A DNA stretch of 64,000 bases from JBDSLU01 sp963844435 (GTDB lineage: Bacteria > Acidobacteriota > Vicinamibacteria > Vicinamibacterales > Vicinamibacteraceae): assembly GCA_963844435.1 (NCBI GenBank), contig CAWJOG010000004.1, forward strand, positions 124,001-188,000. Reading direction: 5' to 3'. The translations under genes were made by a program, and so were the position numbers. Numbering within the stretch: the first letter of the stretch is position 1; each line of letters opens with the position of its first letter. Below the pieces are notes generated by a model that searched no databases, was not told the origin of the DNA, and worked only from the letters and a program-made list of their open reading frames with translations. Shown here in pieces: positions 40,277-49,829 of the stretch.

Positions 40277-41884
40277 TCAGCTGACGACGCGCGGCTGATC
40301 GAGGGCCTCGCGGACCTTGTCCACGAGCAGGCTCAGCGCGAACGGCTTCTGCAGGAAGAGCGTCGGTTCGTCGAGCACGTCGCGATCGCCGGGGGTCGCG
40401 TCGGCGTAGCCGGACATGAACATCACCTTGAGGCCGGGCCGCATCGGCTTCAGCTTCCGCGCCAGCGCCGGCCCGCCCATCGCCGGCATCACCATGTCGG
40501 CGACGACGAGATCGATCGGGCCGTCGAACGCCTCGCAGGTGTCCAGCGCCTCGACTCCGTTGCCGGCCGTGAGCACGCGATAGCCGTGCGACTCGAGCCA
40601 GGCCTGCATCAGCTCGCGAACGCCCTCTTCGTCCTCGACGACGAGCAGCGTCTCGCTGCCCCGCTGGACGCCGGTCCGCACCGCTGGCCGGCGCTCCAGG
40701 CGCACCGGCGCCGCGTTGTCGCGCGGCAGATAGATGCGGATGCGGGTGCCCTGCCCCGTCTCCGAGTCGATCCAGATGTAGCCACCGGTCTGCTTGACGA
40801 TGCCGTAGACCGTTGACAGCCCGAGTCCGGTGCCGCGGCCCAGCTCCTTGGTCGTGAAGAACGGCTCGAAGGCGCGGGCGCGCACGTCGGGCGGCATGCC
40901 CTGGCCGGTGTCGGTCACCGACAGGCACACGTAGGGACCGCGCGTCACGCTGAAGGCATCGGTGCCGGACGACGGGTCGAGCGAGGCGTTGTCGGTCTCG
41001 ATGGTGATGCTGCCGCCGGACGGCATGGCGTCGCGGGCGTTGACGACCAGGTTCATCAGGACCTGCTCGAGCTGCATCGGATCGGCGCGCACCGACCACA
41101 GCTCGGGTGACAGGCGCGCCGCCAGCGTGACGTCCTCGCCGATCAGGCGCCGCAACAGGCTCTCGACGGTGCCGACCACCTCGTTCAGATCAAGCACGCG
41201 CGGCTGCATCACCTGCTGCCGGCTGAACGCCAGCAGCTGCCGCGTCAGCGCCGCCGCGCGATCGCCGGCGCGCAGGATCTCGTCGACGGTCTCGCGCCGC
41301 GGATCCTCCGCCGACAGGCTCTCCTGCAGCACCTCTGAATAGCCGCCGATCGCCTGGACGATGTTGTTGAAGTCGTGCGCGATGCCGCCGGCGAGGCGGC
41401 CGACCGCCTCCATCTTCTGCATGCCCTGCAGCCGGATCTGATCGCGGGCGCGCCGCGCCTGCAGTTCGCCGGCGTCCGCGGCCAGGATCTCCCGCAGGGT
41501 CGTGATGCGATCGAGCGCGCGTTCGACGACGGCCACGAAACGCGTGACGTCCTCGGCGCCGACGTAGTCCCACGCCCCGCCGCGCAATGCCCGCAGCACC
41601 TCGTCGGCGTTGGTCGGCGTGTCGCCCGGTACGACGACCACCAGCGGCGGCGCCGCCGCGTCGTGGCCGACGCGCTCGAGCAGGCGCTCGGCGAGATGGT
41701 CGGGGTGCAGCGCGCCGACGACCAGCAGATCGCACGGCGCGACGCCGAGCAGCGCCATCGCATCGGCCGCGGAGACGGCGTGGGCGATGATCGGCTCCAG
41801 GCCGAAGCGCGTCAGGCCGGCCAGGAGGCGGCGGCCGGACGACGCCGGGTCGTCGGCGAGCACGACGGAAAAGGCGCGAGGCAT
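40277..41884 (-). CDS. Hybrid histidine kinase with N-terminal pseudo-receiver
   Basis: Protein of 535 residues in three parts. About 1-130 is a receiver-like domain without the phospho-aspartate (LLVVGALHPD). About 150-390 is a kinase with H-box GGIAHDFNNIVQAIGGYSEV, N-box LMNLVVNARDAMPSG, DTGQGMPPDV and GRGTGLGLSTVYGIV. About 405-530 is a full receiver with TLLVVEDEEGV and phospho-aspartate in LVVADMVMPAMGG. No membrane helices. It may relay to the HPt protein encoded at 21111-21500, but that link is inference. Confidence 0.9.
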   Translation of the reverse strand: MPRAFSVVLADDPASSGRRLLAGLTRFGLEPIIAHAVSAADAMALLGVAPCDLLVVGALHPDHLAERLLERVGHDAAAPPLVVVVPGDTPTNADEVLRALRGGAWDYVGAEDVTRFVAVVERALDRITTLREILAADAGELQARRARDQIRLQGMQKMEAVGRLAGGIAHDFNNIVQAIGGYSEVLQESLSAEDPRRETVDEILRAGDRAAALTRQLLAFSRQQVMQPRVLDLNEVVGTVESLLRRLIGEDVTLAARLSPELWSVRADPMQLEQVLMNLVVNARDAMPSGGSITIETDNASLDPSSGTDAFSVTRGPYVCLSVTDTGQGMPPDVRARAFEPFFTTKELGRGTGLGLSTVYGIVKQTGGYIWIDSETGQGTRIRIYLPRDNAAPVRLERRPAVRTGVQRGSETLLVVEDEEGVRELMQAWLESHGYRVLTAGNGVEALDTCEAFDGPIDLVVADMVMPAMGGPALARKLKPMRPGLKVMFMSGYADATPGDRDVLDEPTLFLQKPFALSLLVDKVREALDQPRVVS

Positions 41885-42010
41885 CGGGCGCGCGGCGTCC
41901 GAAGACCTGCGGGGTCGCGCTCTCCGGCAATCGGCACTTTCCGGAGGCCCCCGAGCCGATCGGCCGCGGTGGACGGGCCGGCCGGACGATGCCGTGCGAG
42001 AGCGCGCAGG

Positions 42011-42775
42011 TCAGGCCGCGCCAGTGCGGGCTTTCAGGCGATCGGCTTCCGTCTTCGCATCGCCAGCGTAGGGCGATTCGGGAAATTCGTCGCCGATCCG
42101 CGTAAACGCTCGGATCGCGTCGGCGGTCTTCCCCGCCTTGTCGTAAGCGCGGCCCAACTGCATCAGGACGCCGTCGATCGGCATCTCGAGATCGGTGCGC
42201 TGGGCCAGCGACGTCAGGGTCGTGATGGCCGGATCGAGCCGCCCGGCGTCGATCTGGATCGTCGCGATCCCGAGCTTGGCCATCCGGCCGTAGAGCCCGT
42301 CGGCGTCGGCGCGGACGATCTCTTCGAGCTGCTTCTCGGCGTCGGCGATGCGCCCGCTCTCGCCGAGCAGGCTGGCGGCGTGGAGCCGCGCTTCGAGCCC
42401 GGCGCTCGTCGTCGGGTAGGCAGCGGCCGCGGCCTCGTACTTCTTCAAGGCGGCGTCGCGTCGCGCCGCTTCCGTCTCGAACGCGTCCGGCGACGGCGGG
42501 GGAACCGGCGGGGCGGGCTGCCCGGGCACGGCCACCGGCGGCGGCGTCTTCAACGGCGCGGTCGCGATGCTGCGGGCCTCGGCCAGCAGCGCCGACGCCT
42601 GCTCGAGGCGCCGATGCTGCCACCACCAGTAACCGAGGGCGAGCACGGCGACCAGCGCGACGACGCCCAGCGCCTGCACGATCGTGCGGCTGTTCTGCTC
42701 CCACACCTCGCCGGCGCGGTGCAGCCCTTCGGCGATCTCGTTGTCCTTCAACCGATGACGTTCGACTGTCTTCAT
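42011..42775 (-). CDS. YfgM-like TPR membrane protein
   Basis: Protein of 254 residues with one N-terminal transmembrane helix (ALGVVALVAVLALGYWWW) after a cytoplasmic start (LKDNEIAEGLHRAGEVWEQN), a proline-rich linker, and TPR-like repeats (GLEARLHAASLLGESGRIAD, GVLMQLGRAYDKAGKTADAI). This layout matches the YfgM/TPR_21 family that interacts with the SecYEG translocon and periplasmic chaperones. A TGAG-loop hairpin and tRNA-Arg lie immediately upstream on the same strand. Confidence 0.8.
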   Translation of the reverse strand: MKTVERHRLKDNEIAEGLHRAGEVWEQNSRTIVQALGVVALVAVLALGYWWWQHRRLEQASALLAEARSIATAPLKTPPPVAVPGQPAPPVPPPSPDAFETEAARRDAALKKYEAAAAAYPTTSAGLEARLHAASLLGESGRIADAEKQLEEIVRADADGLYGRMAKLGIATIQIDAGRLDPAITTLTSLAQRTDLEMPIDGVLMQLGRAYDKAGKTADAIRAFTRIGDEFPESPYAGDAKTEADRLKARTGAA

Positions 42776-42788
42776 ATTGTCTGTTTGG

Positions 42789-42812
42789 CCGCGGTTCCCT
42801 CAGAAACCGCGG
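42789..42812 (-). repeat. TGAG-tetraloop hairpin between tRNA-Arg and the YfgM-like gene
   Basis: On the minus strand CCGCGGTTTC-TGAG-GGAACCGCGG forms a 10 bp stem with one T-G pair, then CCAAACA. It lies downstream of tRNA-Arg and just before the YfgM-like ATG. It could end the tRNA transcript or structure the mRNA leader. Confidence 0.6.
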
Positions 42813-42827
42813 CGCGCGACGGCAAAA

Positions 42828-42904
42828 TGGTGCGCGTGCCCGGACTCGAACCGGGGACCTACCGCTTAGGAGGCGATCGCTCTATCCACCTGAGCTACAC
42901 GCGC
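42828..42904 (-). tRNA. tRNA-Arg (CCT)
   Basis: Full cloverleaf with acceptor GCGCGTG/CACGCGC, D-arm GCTC-AGGTGGATA-GAGC, anticodon stem ATCGC/GCGGT and loop CTCCTAA (anticodon CCT). The T-arm is CCCGG-TTCGAGT-CCGGG, and CCA is encoded. It reads AGG codons. Confidence 0.97.
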
Positions 42905-42963
42905 TCAGCAGAACAGTATAGCGTCTGAGCCCGTCCCGATGGGCCGGCACCCGCCGGTCCCGG

Positions 42964-43479
42964 TCAGTACTGCAGGACGGCGGACACCTGCTCGCCGGCC
43001 AGACGGGCGCGCCCGCCCAGCTCCACGAGCTCGATCAGGAACGACACCCCGACCACTTCGGCGCCGCACCCGCGCAGCAGGGAGACCGTCGCCTTGGCGG
43101 TGCCGCCCGTCGCCAGCAGGTCGTCGATCACCAGCACCCGCGTCCCCCGGTCGACCGCGTCGCAGTGCATCTCGAGGCTGTCCGACCCGTACTCCAGGTC
43201 GTAGGTCACCTTGACCGTCTTCGACGGCAGCTTCCCCGGCTTGCGGACCGGGATGAAGCCGGTGCCGAGCCGGTCCGCCACGGCGGCGCCGAAGATGAAG
43301 CCGCGGCTCTCCATGCCGACCACCGCCTCGATCGACTGGCCCTTGAACGGCGACGCCAGCGCGTCGATCGCCTGGCCGAAGCCTTCGCCGTCCCGCAGGA
43401 GCGTGGTGATGTCGTAGAAGAGGATGCCCGGCTTCGGGAAGTCGGGAATGTGGCGGATCTTGGCTTTGAGCTGGTCCAT
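42964..43479 (-). CDS. apt: Adenine phosphoribosyltransferase
   Basis: Salvages adenine with PRPP to AMP. The 171 residues include IPDFPKPGILFYDITTLLRD, VGMESRGFIFGAAVADRLG, FIPVRKPGKLP and the PRPP-binding loop VLVIDDLLATGGTAKA. Full length and intact. It can also recycle adenine released by adenosine breakdown from the AhcY reaction. The acylphosphatase gene lies upstream on the same strand with a 37 bp gap, so the two may be co-transcribed. Confidence 0.96.
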   Translation of the reverse strand: MDQLKAKIRHIPDFPKPGILFYDITTLLRDGEGFGQAIDALASPFKGQSIEAVVGMESRGFIFGAAVADRLGTGFIPVRKPGKLPSKTVKVTYDLEYGSDSLEMHCDAVDRGTRVLVIDDLLATGGTAKATVSLLRGCGAEVVGVSFLIELVELGGRARLAGEQVSAVLQY

Positions 43480-43516
43480 GGAGTCGGATTCAGGTATCGC
43501 GGATGCGGGCCGGTGG

Positions 43517-43792
43517 TCAGGTGGTGATGCGGAACCCGCTCGCGCGGCCGGTGGGTGGGACGGGTTCGACCGCGAGATCGTCGACGCGGGCCCCGGGCGG
43601 GCCCTGGGCGAGCGCGCGCTCGACGCGCGTCACGGCCTCGATCTCGCCCTCGATCTGGGCCTCGACCCGGCCGTCCGGCACGTTGCGGACGAACCCGGAT
43701 ACGCCCTCGCGGACGGCGGCGTCCTGCACGAAGTAGCGGAAGCCGACACCCTGCACGCGGCCGCTGACGAGATAACGACGGGCGACGATCAT
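43517..43792 (-). CDS. acyP: Acylphosphatase
   Basis: Small enzyme of 91 residues hydrolysing carboxyl-phosphate bonds. The catalytic arginine is in RVQGVGFRYFVQDAA and the catalytic asparagine in GFVRNVPDGRVEAQIEG. Complete. Same strand as apt and the DegP-type protease gene upstream. Confidence 0.95.
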   Translation of the reverse strand: MIVARRYLVSGRVQGVGFRYFVQDAAVREGVSGFVRNVPDGRVEAQIEGEIEAVTRVERALAQGPPGARVDDLAVEPVPPTGRASGFRITT

Positions 43793-43872
43793 GAAAGCGG
43801 CGCGCCGGTTCCGCCTGGAACCGGCACGCCGCACAGCGATGGTATGCGAAGGGCGTCGGCTACCGCAACCGC

Positions 43873-45401
43873 TTAGGCCGTCGGGCGCTCGAGCGGGACG
43901 TAGGCCGGCTCGCCGCGACGCTCGATCAGCAGCAGCGCCGGACGACCCGCGGGCGTGCGGTCCAGGGCCGCCTTCAGCGCGTCGCCGTCCGCGACCTTGG
44001 TGCGGTTCACCGAGACGATGACGTCGCCCGGCTGGATGCCGGCTTCGCTGGCCGGGCCGGCGGGTCGACCCCCGCCACGACGACACCGGTGCGGGTCCGC
44101 GCCCGGAGCCGGCGCGCGAGGTCCGGCGTGAGCGGGTCGACCTCGAGGCCGTAGCGGCCGCTGGGCTGCACCGTGCCGCGCGTCGAGGGCTCGTCTTCGT
44201 CGTCGCCCTCGCGCTCGGCGTTGACCGGCAGTTCGTCGAGCGGCACCGTCAGGGAGCGCTTGGCGCCGTCGCGGACGAGATCGAGCTTCACCTTCGTGCC
44301 CGGCTGCAGCCGCGCCACCGCGTTGCGCAGCGCGTTCGACGAGTCGATCGGCTTGCCGTCGAGAGACAGGATGACGTCGCCCTGCTCGACGCCGGCGCGC
44401 TCGGCCGGGCCATCCTCGGCGACCTTGGTGACGATCGCGCCGCGCGGCTCGGACAGGGCCAGGCTCCGCGCCATGTCGGCGCTGATCCCCTGGACGAAGA
44501 CGCCGAGCAGCCCGCGGCGGACCGTGCCGCGCTCGACCAGCTGGGTCATCACGTCGTGCGCCATCGTCGACGGGATGGCGAAGCCGATGCCGATGTTCCC
44601 GCCGGTCGGCGAGAGGATCTGCGAGTTGATGCCGACCAGCTCGCCGCGCAGGTTCACCAGCGCGCCGCCCGAGTTGCCGCGGTTGATCGGCGCGTCGGTC
44701 TGGAGGAAGTCCTCGTAGCCGCCGCGGACCGCGCCGGTCGAGCGGTCCTTGGCGCTGATGATGCCCATCGTGACCGTCTGGCCCAGGCCGAGCGGATGCC
44801 CGACCGCGAGCACGACGTCCCCGACCCGGACCTGCGACGAGTCGGCCAGCGGCAGCGTCTTGAAGCTGGTCCCGGCGACCTTGAGGACCGCGAGATCGCT
44901 CGGCGCATCGTTGCCGACGACCTTCGCCGACAGCGTCCGCCCGTCGACGAACTCGACGGTCACGCGCTCGGCGCCGGCGACGACGTGGTTGTTGGTGAGG
45001 ATGTAGCCATCCGGGGTGACGACGACGCCGGAGCCGAGCCCGGCCTCGCGACGCGGGCCCTGGTTCTCGTCGTCGCCGAAGAAGCGGCGGAACGGATTGT
45101 CGGAGCCGAGCGACGTCTGCTGGACCATGCGGGACGACCGCACCGCGACGACAGCCGGCGAGACGGTCTGGACCAGATCGGCGTAGGACGTGGCGACCGG
45201 TCCGCCGTTGACGAGGCTGGGGCTGGCGGCCTGCAGGTCGCCACGGGACAGCGGGGACGGCTCGGCGCCGAAGAACGCCGGCCACGCCGCGCCGCCGGCC
45301 GTCAGGGCGGTCGCGACCAGGGCCACGGCGACGCCCGTGCGGACGCGGCGGGCGGGCGACGAACCGGACGACTGAAGCTGGGGGGTGCTCGGGTCGATCA
45401 T
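43873..45401 (-). CDS. DegP/HtrA-type periplasmic serine protease (one frameshift)
   Basis: About 509 residues after joining. The N-terminal signal anchor (VAVALVATALTAGGAAWPAF) precedes a trypsin-like domain with catalytic histidine in LTNNHVVAG, aspartate in APSDLAVLKV and serine in NRGNSGGALV. Two PDZ domains follow (RGAIVTKVAEDGPAERAGVE and, after the frameshift, AGIQPGDVIVSVNRTKV). The frame breaks near 44058 in a GC-rich run with nothing missing, so an indel error is likely. The GAGAGGA-type site lies ahead of ATG 45401. It degrades or refolds misfolded envelope proteins. Confidence 0.9.
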
Positions 45402-45531
45402 GAGTGAGTGTTCCTCTCCATACATAGAAGTCGGGGCAGGCAACCCCTGAAGCTAGGACGCCGGATCGGCCCGGACGGTCGGCTATGATGCCGGCCATGC
45501 CTCAACCGGCCGGTCCCCGGGTGGCGCGCCG

Positions 45532-46345
45532 ATGAGCGCCCTCCCGTCGGAAGACCAGACCGTCCTTCCGGCGACGGTACTGGACGACGTCGGCGCGGCG
45601 CCGACGCGCCTGGATGTGCCGCCGGGTGCCGTCCCTGGTCACACCGGCGCGCTCGGGGCCGAGTCGATTGGGGCCGAGGCGACCGTGTTCGTCGACGACC
45701 GGGTCGCCGCCTTCGCGGCCGACGAGCGGGCGGCCACCGTCCTCGACGCGGCCGAGGCGGCCACCCTGCTCGACCCCAACGCCCGCGGCCGCCGGGCACC
45801 GGCGACCGGCGACGCCACGGTCGCGCCGGGGAGCCGTCCCCCCTCCAGTTGCGACGCTGGAACCGCGGCGACAGTTCCCCCGCCCGGCGTCCGGTACGTC
45901 CGCGAGGCGGTGGCCGGCCAGGGTGGCATGGGCACGGTCCACGTCGCCCGCGACCTCGAGCTCCCCGCCGGGTGGCGCTCAAGGAGCTGTCGTTCGAGGT
46001 CGCGCACGACCGGTCGGCCCGCTCGCGCTTCGTGCGCGAAGTGCAGGTGACCGCGCAGCTCGATCACCCGCACATCGTCCCGGTCTACGGCCTCGAGGTC
46101 GCGTCGGGCGGACGGCCGGCCTACGCCATGAAGCTGGTCGAGGGCCAGACGTTCGGGCACTGATCGCCGACACGCGCGCGTTCTACGACGCGGACGGCGC
46201 TCAGGAGCTCGCCCTGAGCGCACCGATCGTCGGCGACAGCGGACGCCGGCTCGGCGCGGCGGGCCTGGTGTTCGATACCATCCAGCCTCTCAAGTGGACC
46301 CTCGTCACGATTGCCGAGACGTCGGCCGTCGTGGGCGAGCCCTGA
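45532..46345 (+). pseudogene. Truncated serine/threonine protein kinase
   Basis: An acidic N-terminal extension (TVLPATVLDDVG, ATVLDAAEAATLLD) leads to a kinase N-lobe: YVREAVAGQGGMGTVHVARD, ALKELSFEVAHDRSARSRFV, REVQVTAQLDHPHIVPVYGL, and MKLVEGQTF. Frameshifts lie near 45973 and 46158. After ALIADTRAFYDADG the kinase stops. The catalytic loop, DFG and the rest of the C-lobe are absent, and an unrelated tail (LSAPIVGDSGRRLGAAGLVF) runs to a stop. A large deletion has removed the active site. Confidence 0.7.
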
Positions 46346-46368
46346 CCTCCGCCGGCCCCAATCCTTCC

Positions 46369-46918
46369 ATGAACCGTCGCACCACCCTCGCCACGCTCGC
46401 CACACTTGCCTCGCACGCGCTCGTGCCTCGAGTGCTCGAGGCGTGGGCCCAGACGCCGGTGCCGGCGTCGGGGGGCGTTCCATGGCAACCGCGAGCTGTG
46501 ACTCCGGCCGGAGGCGCCCAGCTCGCCGCACTCGTGGACGCGATCCTGCCCGACACCGACACGCCTGGCGCGCGCGCCGCCGGCGTCCACGTGTTCGTCG
46601 ACCTCGCCGTCGCCGAGTGCCTGCCCGCCGGAGAACGGGAGGCATTCCGCACCGGGCTCGACGCGCTCAACGCCGCCTGCCGGCGCGCGCACACGGTCGA
46701 TTCTCGACCGCGCCACGCCAGTGGCCGTCACCACGCTGCTGCGTGACGCCGAAGCCGCCGGCACACCGTTCGTGAAGGCGCTGAAGAGTCTCACCGTGCT
46801 CGGCTACGGGACGTCGCGGATCGGCGCGACGCAGGCGCTCGCCGACGATCAAGTGCCCGGCCGCTACCGCGGCTGCATCGACGTCGCGCCCGGCCAGCGC
46901 ACCTGGGCGGAGCGATGA
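46369..46918 (+). CDS. Gluconate 2-dehydrogenase subunit 3-like protein (one frameshift)
   Basis: Small subunit of a membrane sugar dehydrogenase, about 182 residues when joined. It begins MNRRTTLATLATLASHAL, a Tat-type twin-arginine signal, followed by LVDAILPDTDTPGARAAGVH typical of subunit 3. The frame breaks near 46695. The other frame continues VAVTTLLRDAEAAGTPFVKA and ALADDQVPGRYRGCIDVAPG to a stop that overlaps the next ATG (ATGA). The small subunit probably carries the FAD subunit across the membrane by Tat. Confidence 0.75.
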
Positions 46919-48606
46919 CCACGCGCGCGCAAGCGAGTCACACCTACGACGCGATCGTCGTCGGCTCCGGCATCAGCGGCGGCTGGGCCGCCAAGGTGCT
47001 GACTGAAGGCGGCCTGCGCACGCTCGTCCTCGAGCGCGGGCGCCCGGTCGAACACGTCAAGGACTACCCCACCGCCAACCTCGCGCCGTGGGAGCTGCCG
47101 CACGGCAACCGCGCCACCGCGCAGGACGTCGCCGACTCGCCGATCCAGAGCAAGCTGTATCTCTACGGCCAGGACTCGAAGCACTTCCTGGTCAAGGACG
47201 TCGAGCACCCCTACAACCAGGTCAAGCCGTTTCAGTGGTTCCGCGGCTATCACGTCGGTGGCCGATCGCTGCTGTGGGCCCGGCACTGCTTCCGCTGGAG
47301 CGACCTCGACTTCACGGCCAACGCGCGCGAAGGCGTCGGCATCGACTGGCCGATCCGCTACGCGGACATCGCGCCGTGGTACGACGTGGTCGAGCGGTTC
47401 ATCGGCGTCAGCGGCGAGAACGCCGGCCTGTCGCAGCTCCCCGACGGGCAGCTGCTGCCGCCGTTCGAGATGAACTGCGTCGAGGCGCACCTCAAGACGC
47501 GGCTGCCGCAGGTGTTCGGCGATCGGATCCTGATCGCGAGCCGGTGCGCCGTGCTCAGCCAGCCGCACAACGGCCGGGGCTCGTGCCAGGCGCGCAACCG
47601 CTGCCAGCGCGGCTGTCCGCATGGCGCCTACTTCTCGAGCAACAGCTCGACGCTGCCGGCCGCCGCCGCGACCGGCCGGCTGACGCTGCGCCCGTTCTCG
47701 ATCGTGCACAGCGTGATCGGCGATCCGGACACCGGCCGCGCCGCCGGCGTCCGCGTCATCGACACGCAGACCCACGCCACGACCGACTACTTCGCGCGCG
47801 TCGTGTTCCTGAACGCGTCGGCGCTGGCGACGACGGGGATCCTGCTCAACTCCGCCTGCGCGCGGCACCCGAACGGCTTCGGTAACAGCAGCGGCGTCCT
47901 CGGCCACTACCTCATGGATCACCACGCCGCGGTCGGCGCGCAAGGGGTCCATCCCGGGTTCGCCGACAAGTACTACTCGGGCCGCCGCAGCACCAGCGTC
48001 TACGTGCCGCGCTTCCGCAACGTCGCGACTCGACACGATGGCTTCACGCGCGGCTACGCCTACGAGGTCTACACCGGCCGCGCCAGCTGGAAGGATCGCG
48101 CCGACGCGCCTGGCATCGGCGCCGACTTCAAGGCGTCGCTGTCCAAGCCCGGTCCGTGGACGCTGTGGATGGAAGGCTACGGCGAGACCCTGCCGCGCCA
48201 CGAGAACCGCGTCTCGCTGAACCGCGAGAAGCGCGACCCGTGGGGCCTGCCGACGCTCGACATCGACATGACTTACGGCCCGAACGAGATCGCCATGCGG
48301 CTCGACATGGCCGAGCAGGCGGCGCAGATCACGCGCGCCGGCGGGTTCGAGAACGTCTCGACGTTCAACGAGACGCCGATCCCGGGCGCGGTCATCCACG
48401 AGATGGGCACGGCGCGGATGGGCGCCGATCCGAAGCAGTCGGTGGTCAACCGCTTCAACCAGCTGCACGATGCGCCCAACGTGTTCGTGACCGACGGCGC
48501 GTGCATGACGTCGACCGCGTGCCAGAACCCGTCGCTGACCTACATGGCGCTGACGGCGCGCGCCGCCACCTACGCCATCGAGGAGCTGAAGGCCGGACGC
48601 CTCTGA
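46915..48606 (+). CDS. GMC-family FAD oxidoreductase, gluconate 2-dehydrogenase-like large subunit
   Basis: Flavoprotein of 563 residues oxidising a sugar or sugar acid. The FAD-binding motif is YDAIVVGSGISGGWAAKVL. A middle region with cysteines (GSCQARNRCQRGCPHGAYFS) and the GMC C-terminal block HEMGTARMGADPKQSVVNRF with TACQNPSLTYMALTARAAT are conserved. Intact. No signal of its own, consistent with Tat hitch-hiking on the small subunit whose gene overlaps by ATGA. A cytochrome subunit is not seen. The lactonase-like gene downstream on the opposite strand could act on the lactone product. Confidence 0.88.
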   Translation: MTTRAQASHTYDAIVVGSGISGGWAAKVLTEGGLRTLVLERGRPVEHVKDYPTANLAPWELPHGNRATAQDVADSPIQSKLYLYGQDSKHFLVKDVEHPYNQVKPFQWFRGYHVGGRSLLWARHCFRWSDLDFTANAREGVGIDWPIRYADIAPWYDVVERFIGVSGENAGLSQLPDGQLLPPFEMNCVEAHLKTRLPQVFGDRILIASRCAVLSQPHNGRGSCQARNRCQRGCPHGAYFSSNSSTLPAAAATGRLTLRPFSIVHSVIGDPDTGRAAGVRVIDTQTHATTDYFARVVFLNASALATTGILLNSACARHPNGFGNSSGVLGHYLMDHHAAVGAQGVHPGFADKYYSGRRSTSVYVPRFRNVATRHDGFTRGYAYEVYTGRASWKDRADAPGIGADFKASLSKPGPWTLWMEGYGETLPRHENRVSLNREKRDPWGLPTLDIDMTYGPNEIAMRLDMAEQAAQITRAGGFENVSTFNETPIPGAVIHEMGTARMGADPKQSVVNRFNQLHDAPNVFVTDGACMTSTACQNPSLTYMALTARAATYAIEELKAGRL

Positions 48607-48635
48607 CGCCTTGTTCGGCCGGCGGGGCGCGCGCC

Positions 48636-49812
48636 TCACCGCACGAACTCGAAGCTGACCGGCTTGCCGACCGAGATCGTGTGGCCGGTCGCCGTCAGCG
48701 TGCCCTTGGCGGGATCGATCCTGAAGGTCCCGACCGTATCGCTGTTCTGATTGCCCACGATCAGGAACGTGCCGGTCGGATCGATGTTGAAGGCGCGCGG
48801 CGTCTTGCCGCCGGTCGGCACGTGCTGCAGCAGCGTCAGCTTGCCGGTCGACGCGTCGACTCCGTAGACCACGAGGCTGTCGTGGCCGCGATTCGAGCCA
48901 TAGAGGAACTTGCCGGAAGGGTGCAGGAGCACCTCCGCCGTGCTGAAGCCGGCCGCGACCGTCTGCCCCGGCCGGCAGCGTGCTGATCGTCTGGACCGGC
49001 GATCAGCGCGCCGTCGTCGCGTTGCGATCGAACACGCCGATCGTGCAGACCATCTCGGTGATCACGTAGGCGTGCCTGCCGTCGCGGCTGATCGCGATGT
49101 GCCGCGGGCCGGAGCCGGCCGGCGTGATCGCGGCAAACGGCGGCGTCGCCGGAGCGATGGTCCCGGTCGCGCGCGTCGATGCGGTAGACGAGCACCTGAT
49201 CGAGCCCGAGGTCTGGCACATAGAGAAAGCGCCCCGACGGATCGGGCGTGACCGCGTGCGCGTGCGGTGCCTTCTGGCGGTTCGGATCGACGCTCGAGCC
49301 CTTGTGCTGCACGAAGGTCGACGCTGGCTTCAGCGTGCCGTCCGCCTCCGTCGGATAGGCGGCGATGCTGCCGCCACCGTAGTTCGCCGCGAACACCATG
49401 CGGCCGGCGACGCTGACGTGGGCACGGGCCGCCGCCGACCGTCGACTGCGTGTTGAGCGAGCTTCAGCGTGCCTGCCGCCTTGTCGATGGCGTAGCCGGC
49501 GACCGCCCCGCCCGGCGTGCCGGCGACGGCGTCGACCTCGCTGACGGCATAGAGGAAGCGGCCGTCGGGACTGGCTGCCACGAAACTGGGATTGCGGATC
49601 TCGGCGGCCAGCGTCGGCGGCGACAACGCGCCGGTCGACGGATCGAGACGCGACACGTAGATACCCTTGCTCGCCGGGCTCGCGTACGTCCCGATGAAGA
49701 CAAGCGTGCCGGCGGCGCCGGACTGCGCGACCAGCGGCACGACGAGCGCGAGGACAGTGAGCAGGGCGGCGATCCCCAGGAAGAAGGTGCGGCGTCGATG
49801 GGTCAGGCGCAT
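48636..49812 (-). pseudogene. Secreted lactonase, YbhE/6-phosphogluconolactonase-like (several frameshifts)
   Basis: A seven-bladed propeller lactonase in pieces. The N-terminal signal is FFLGIAALLTVLALVVPLVA, then LVFIGTYASPASKGIYVSRL and SFVAASPDGRFLYAVSEVDA. Other frames carry VFAANYGGGSIAAYPTEADG, HAVTPDPSGRFLYVPDLGLD, SGPRHIAISRDGRHAYVITE and LLHPSGKFLYGSNRGHDSLV. The end is IDPTGTFLIVGNQNSDTVGT. Frame changes lie near 49430, 49170, 49010 and 48960. Overall length (about 390 residues) is near normal, so it may be several indels rather than deletion. Convergent with the GMC gene. Confidence 0.75.
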
Positions 49813-49829
49813 GGTGTTCTCGGTGATCG

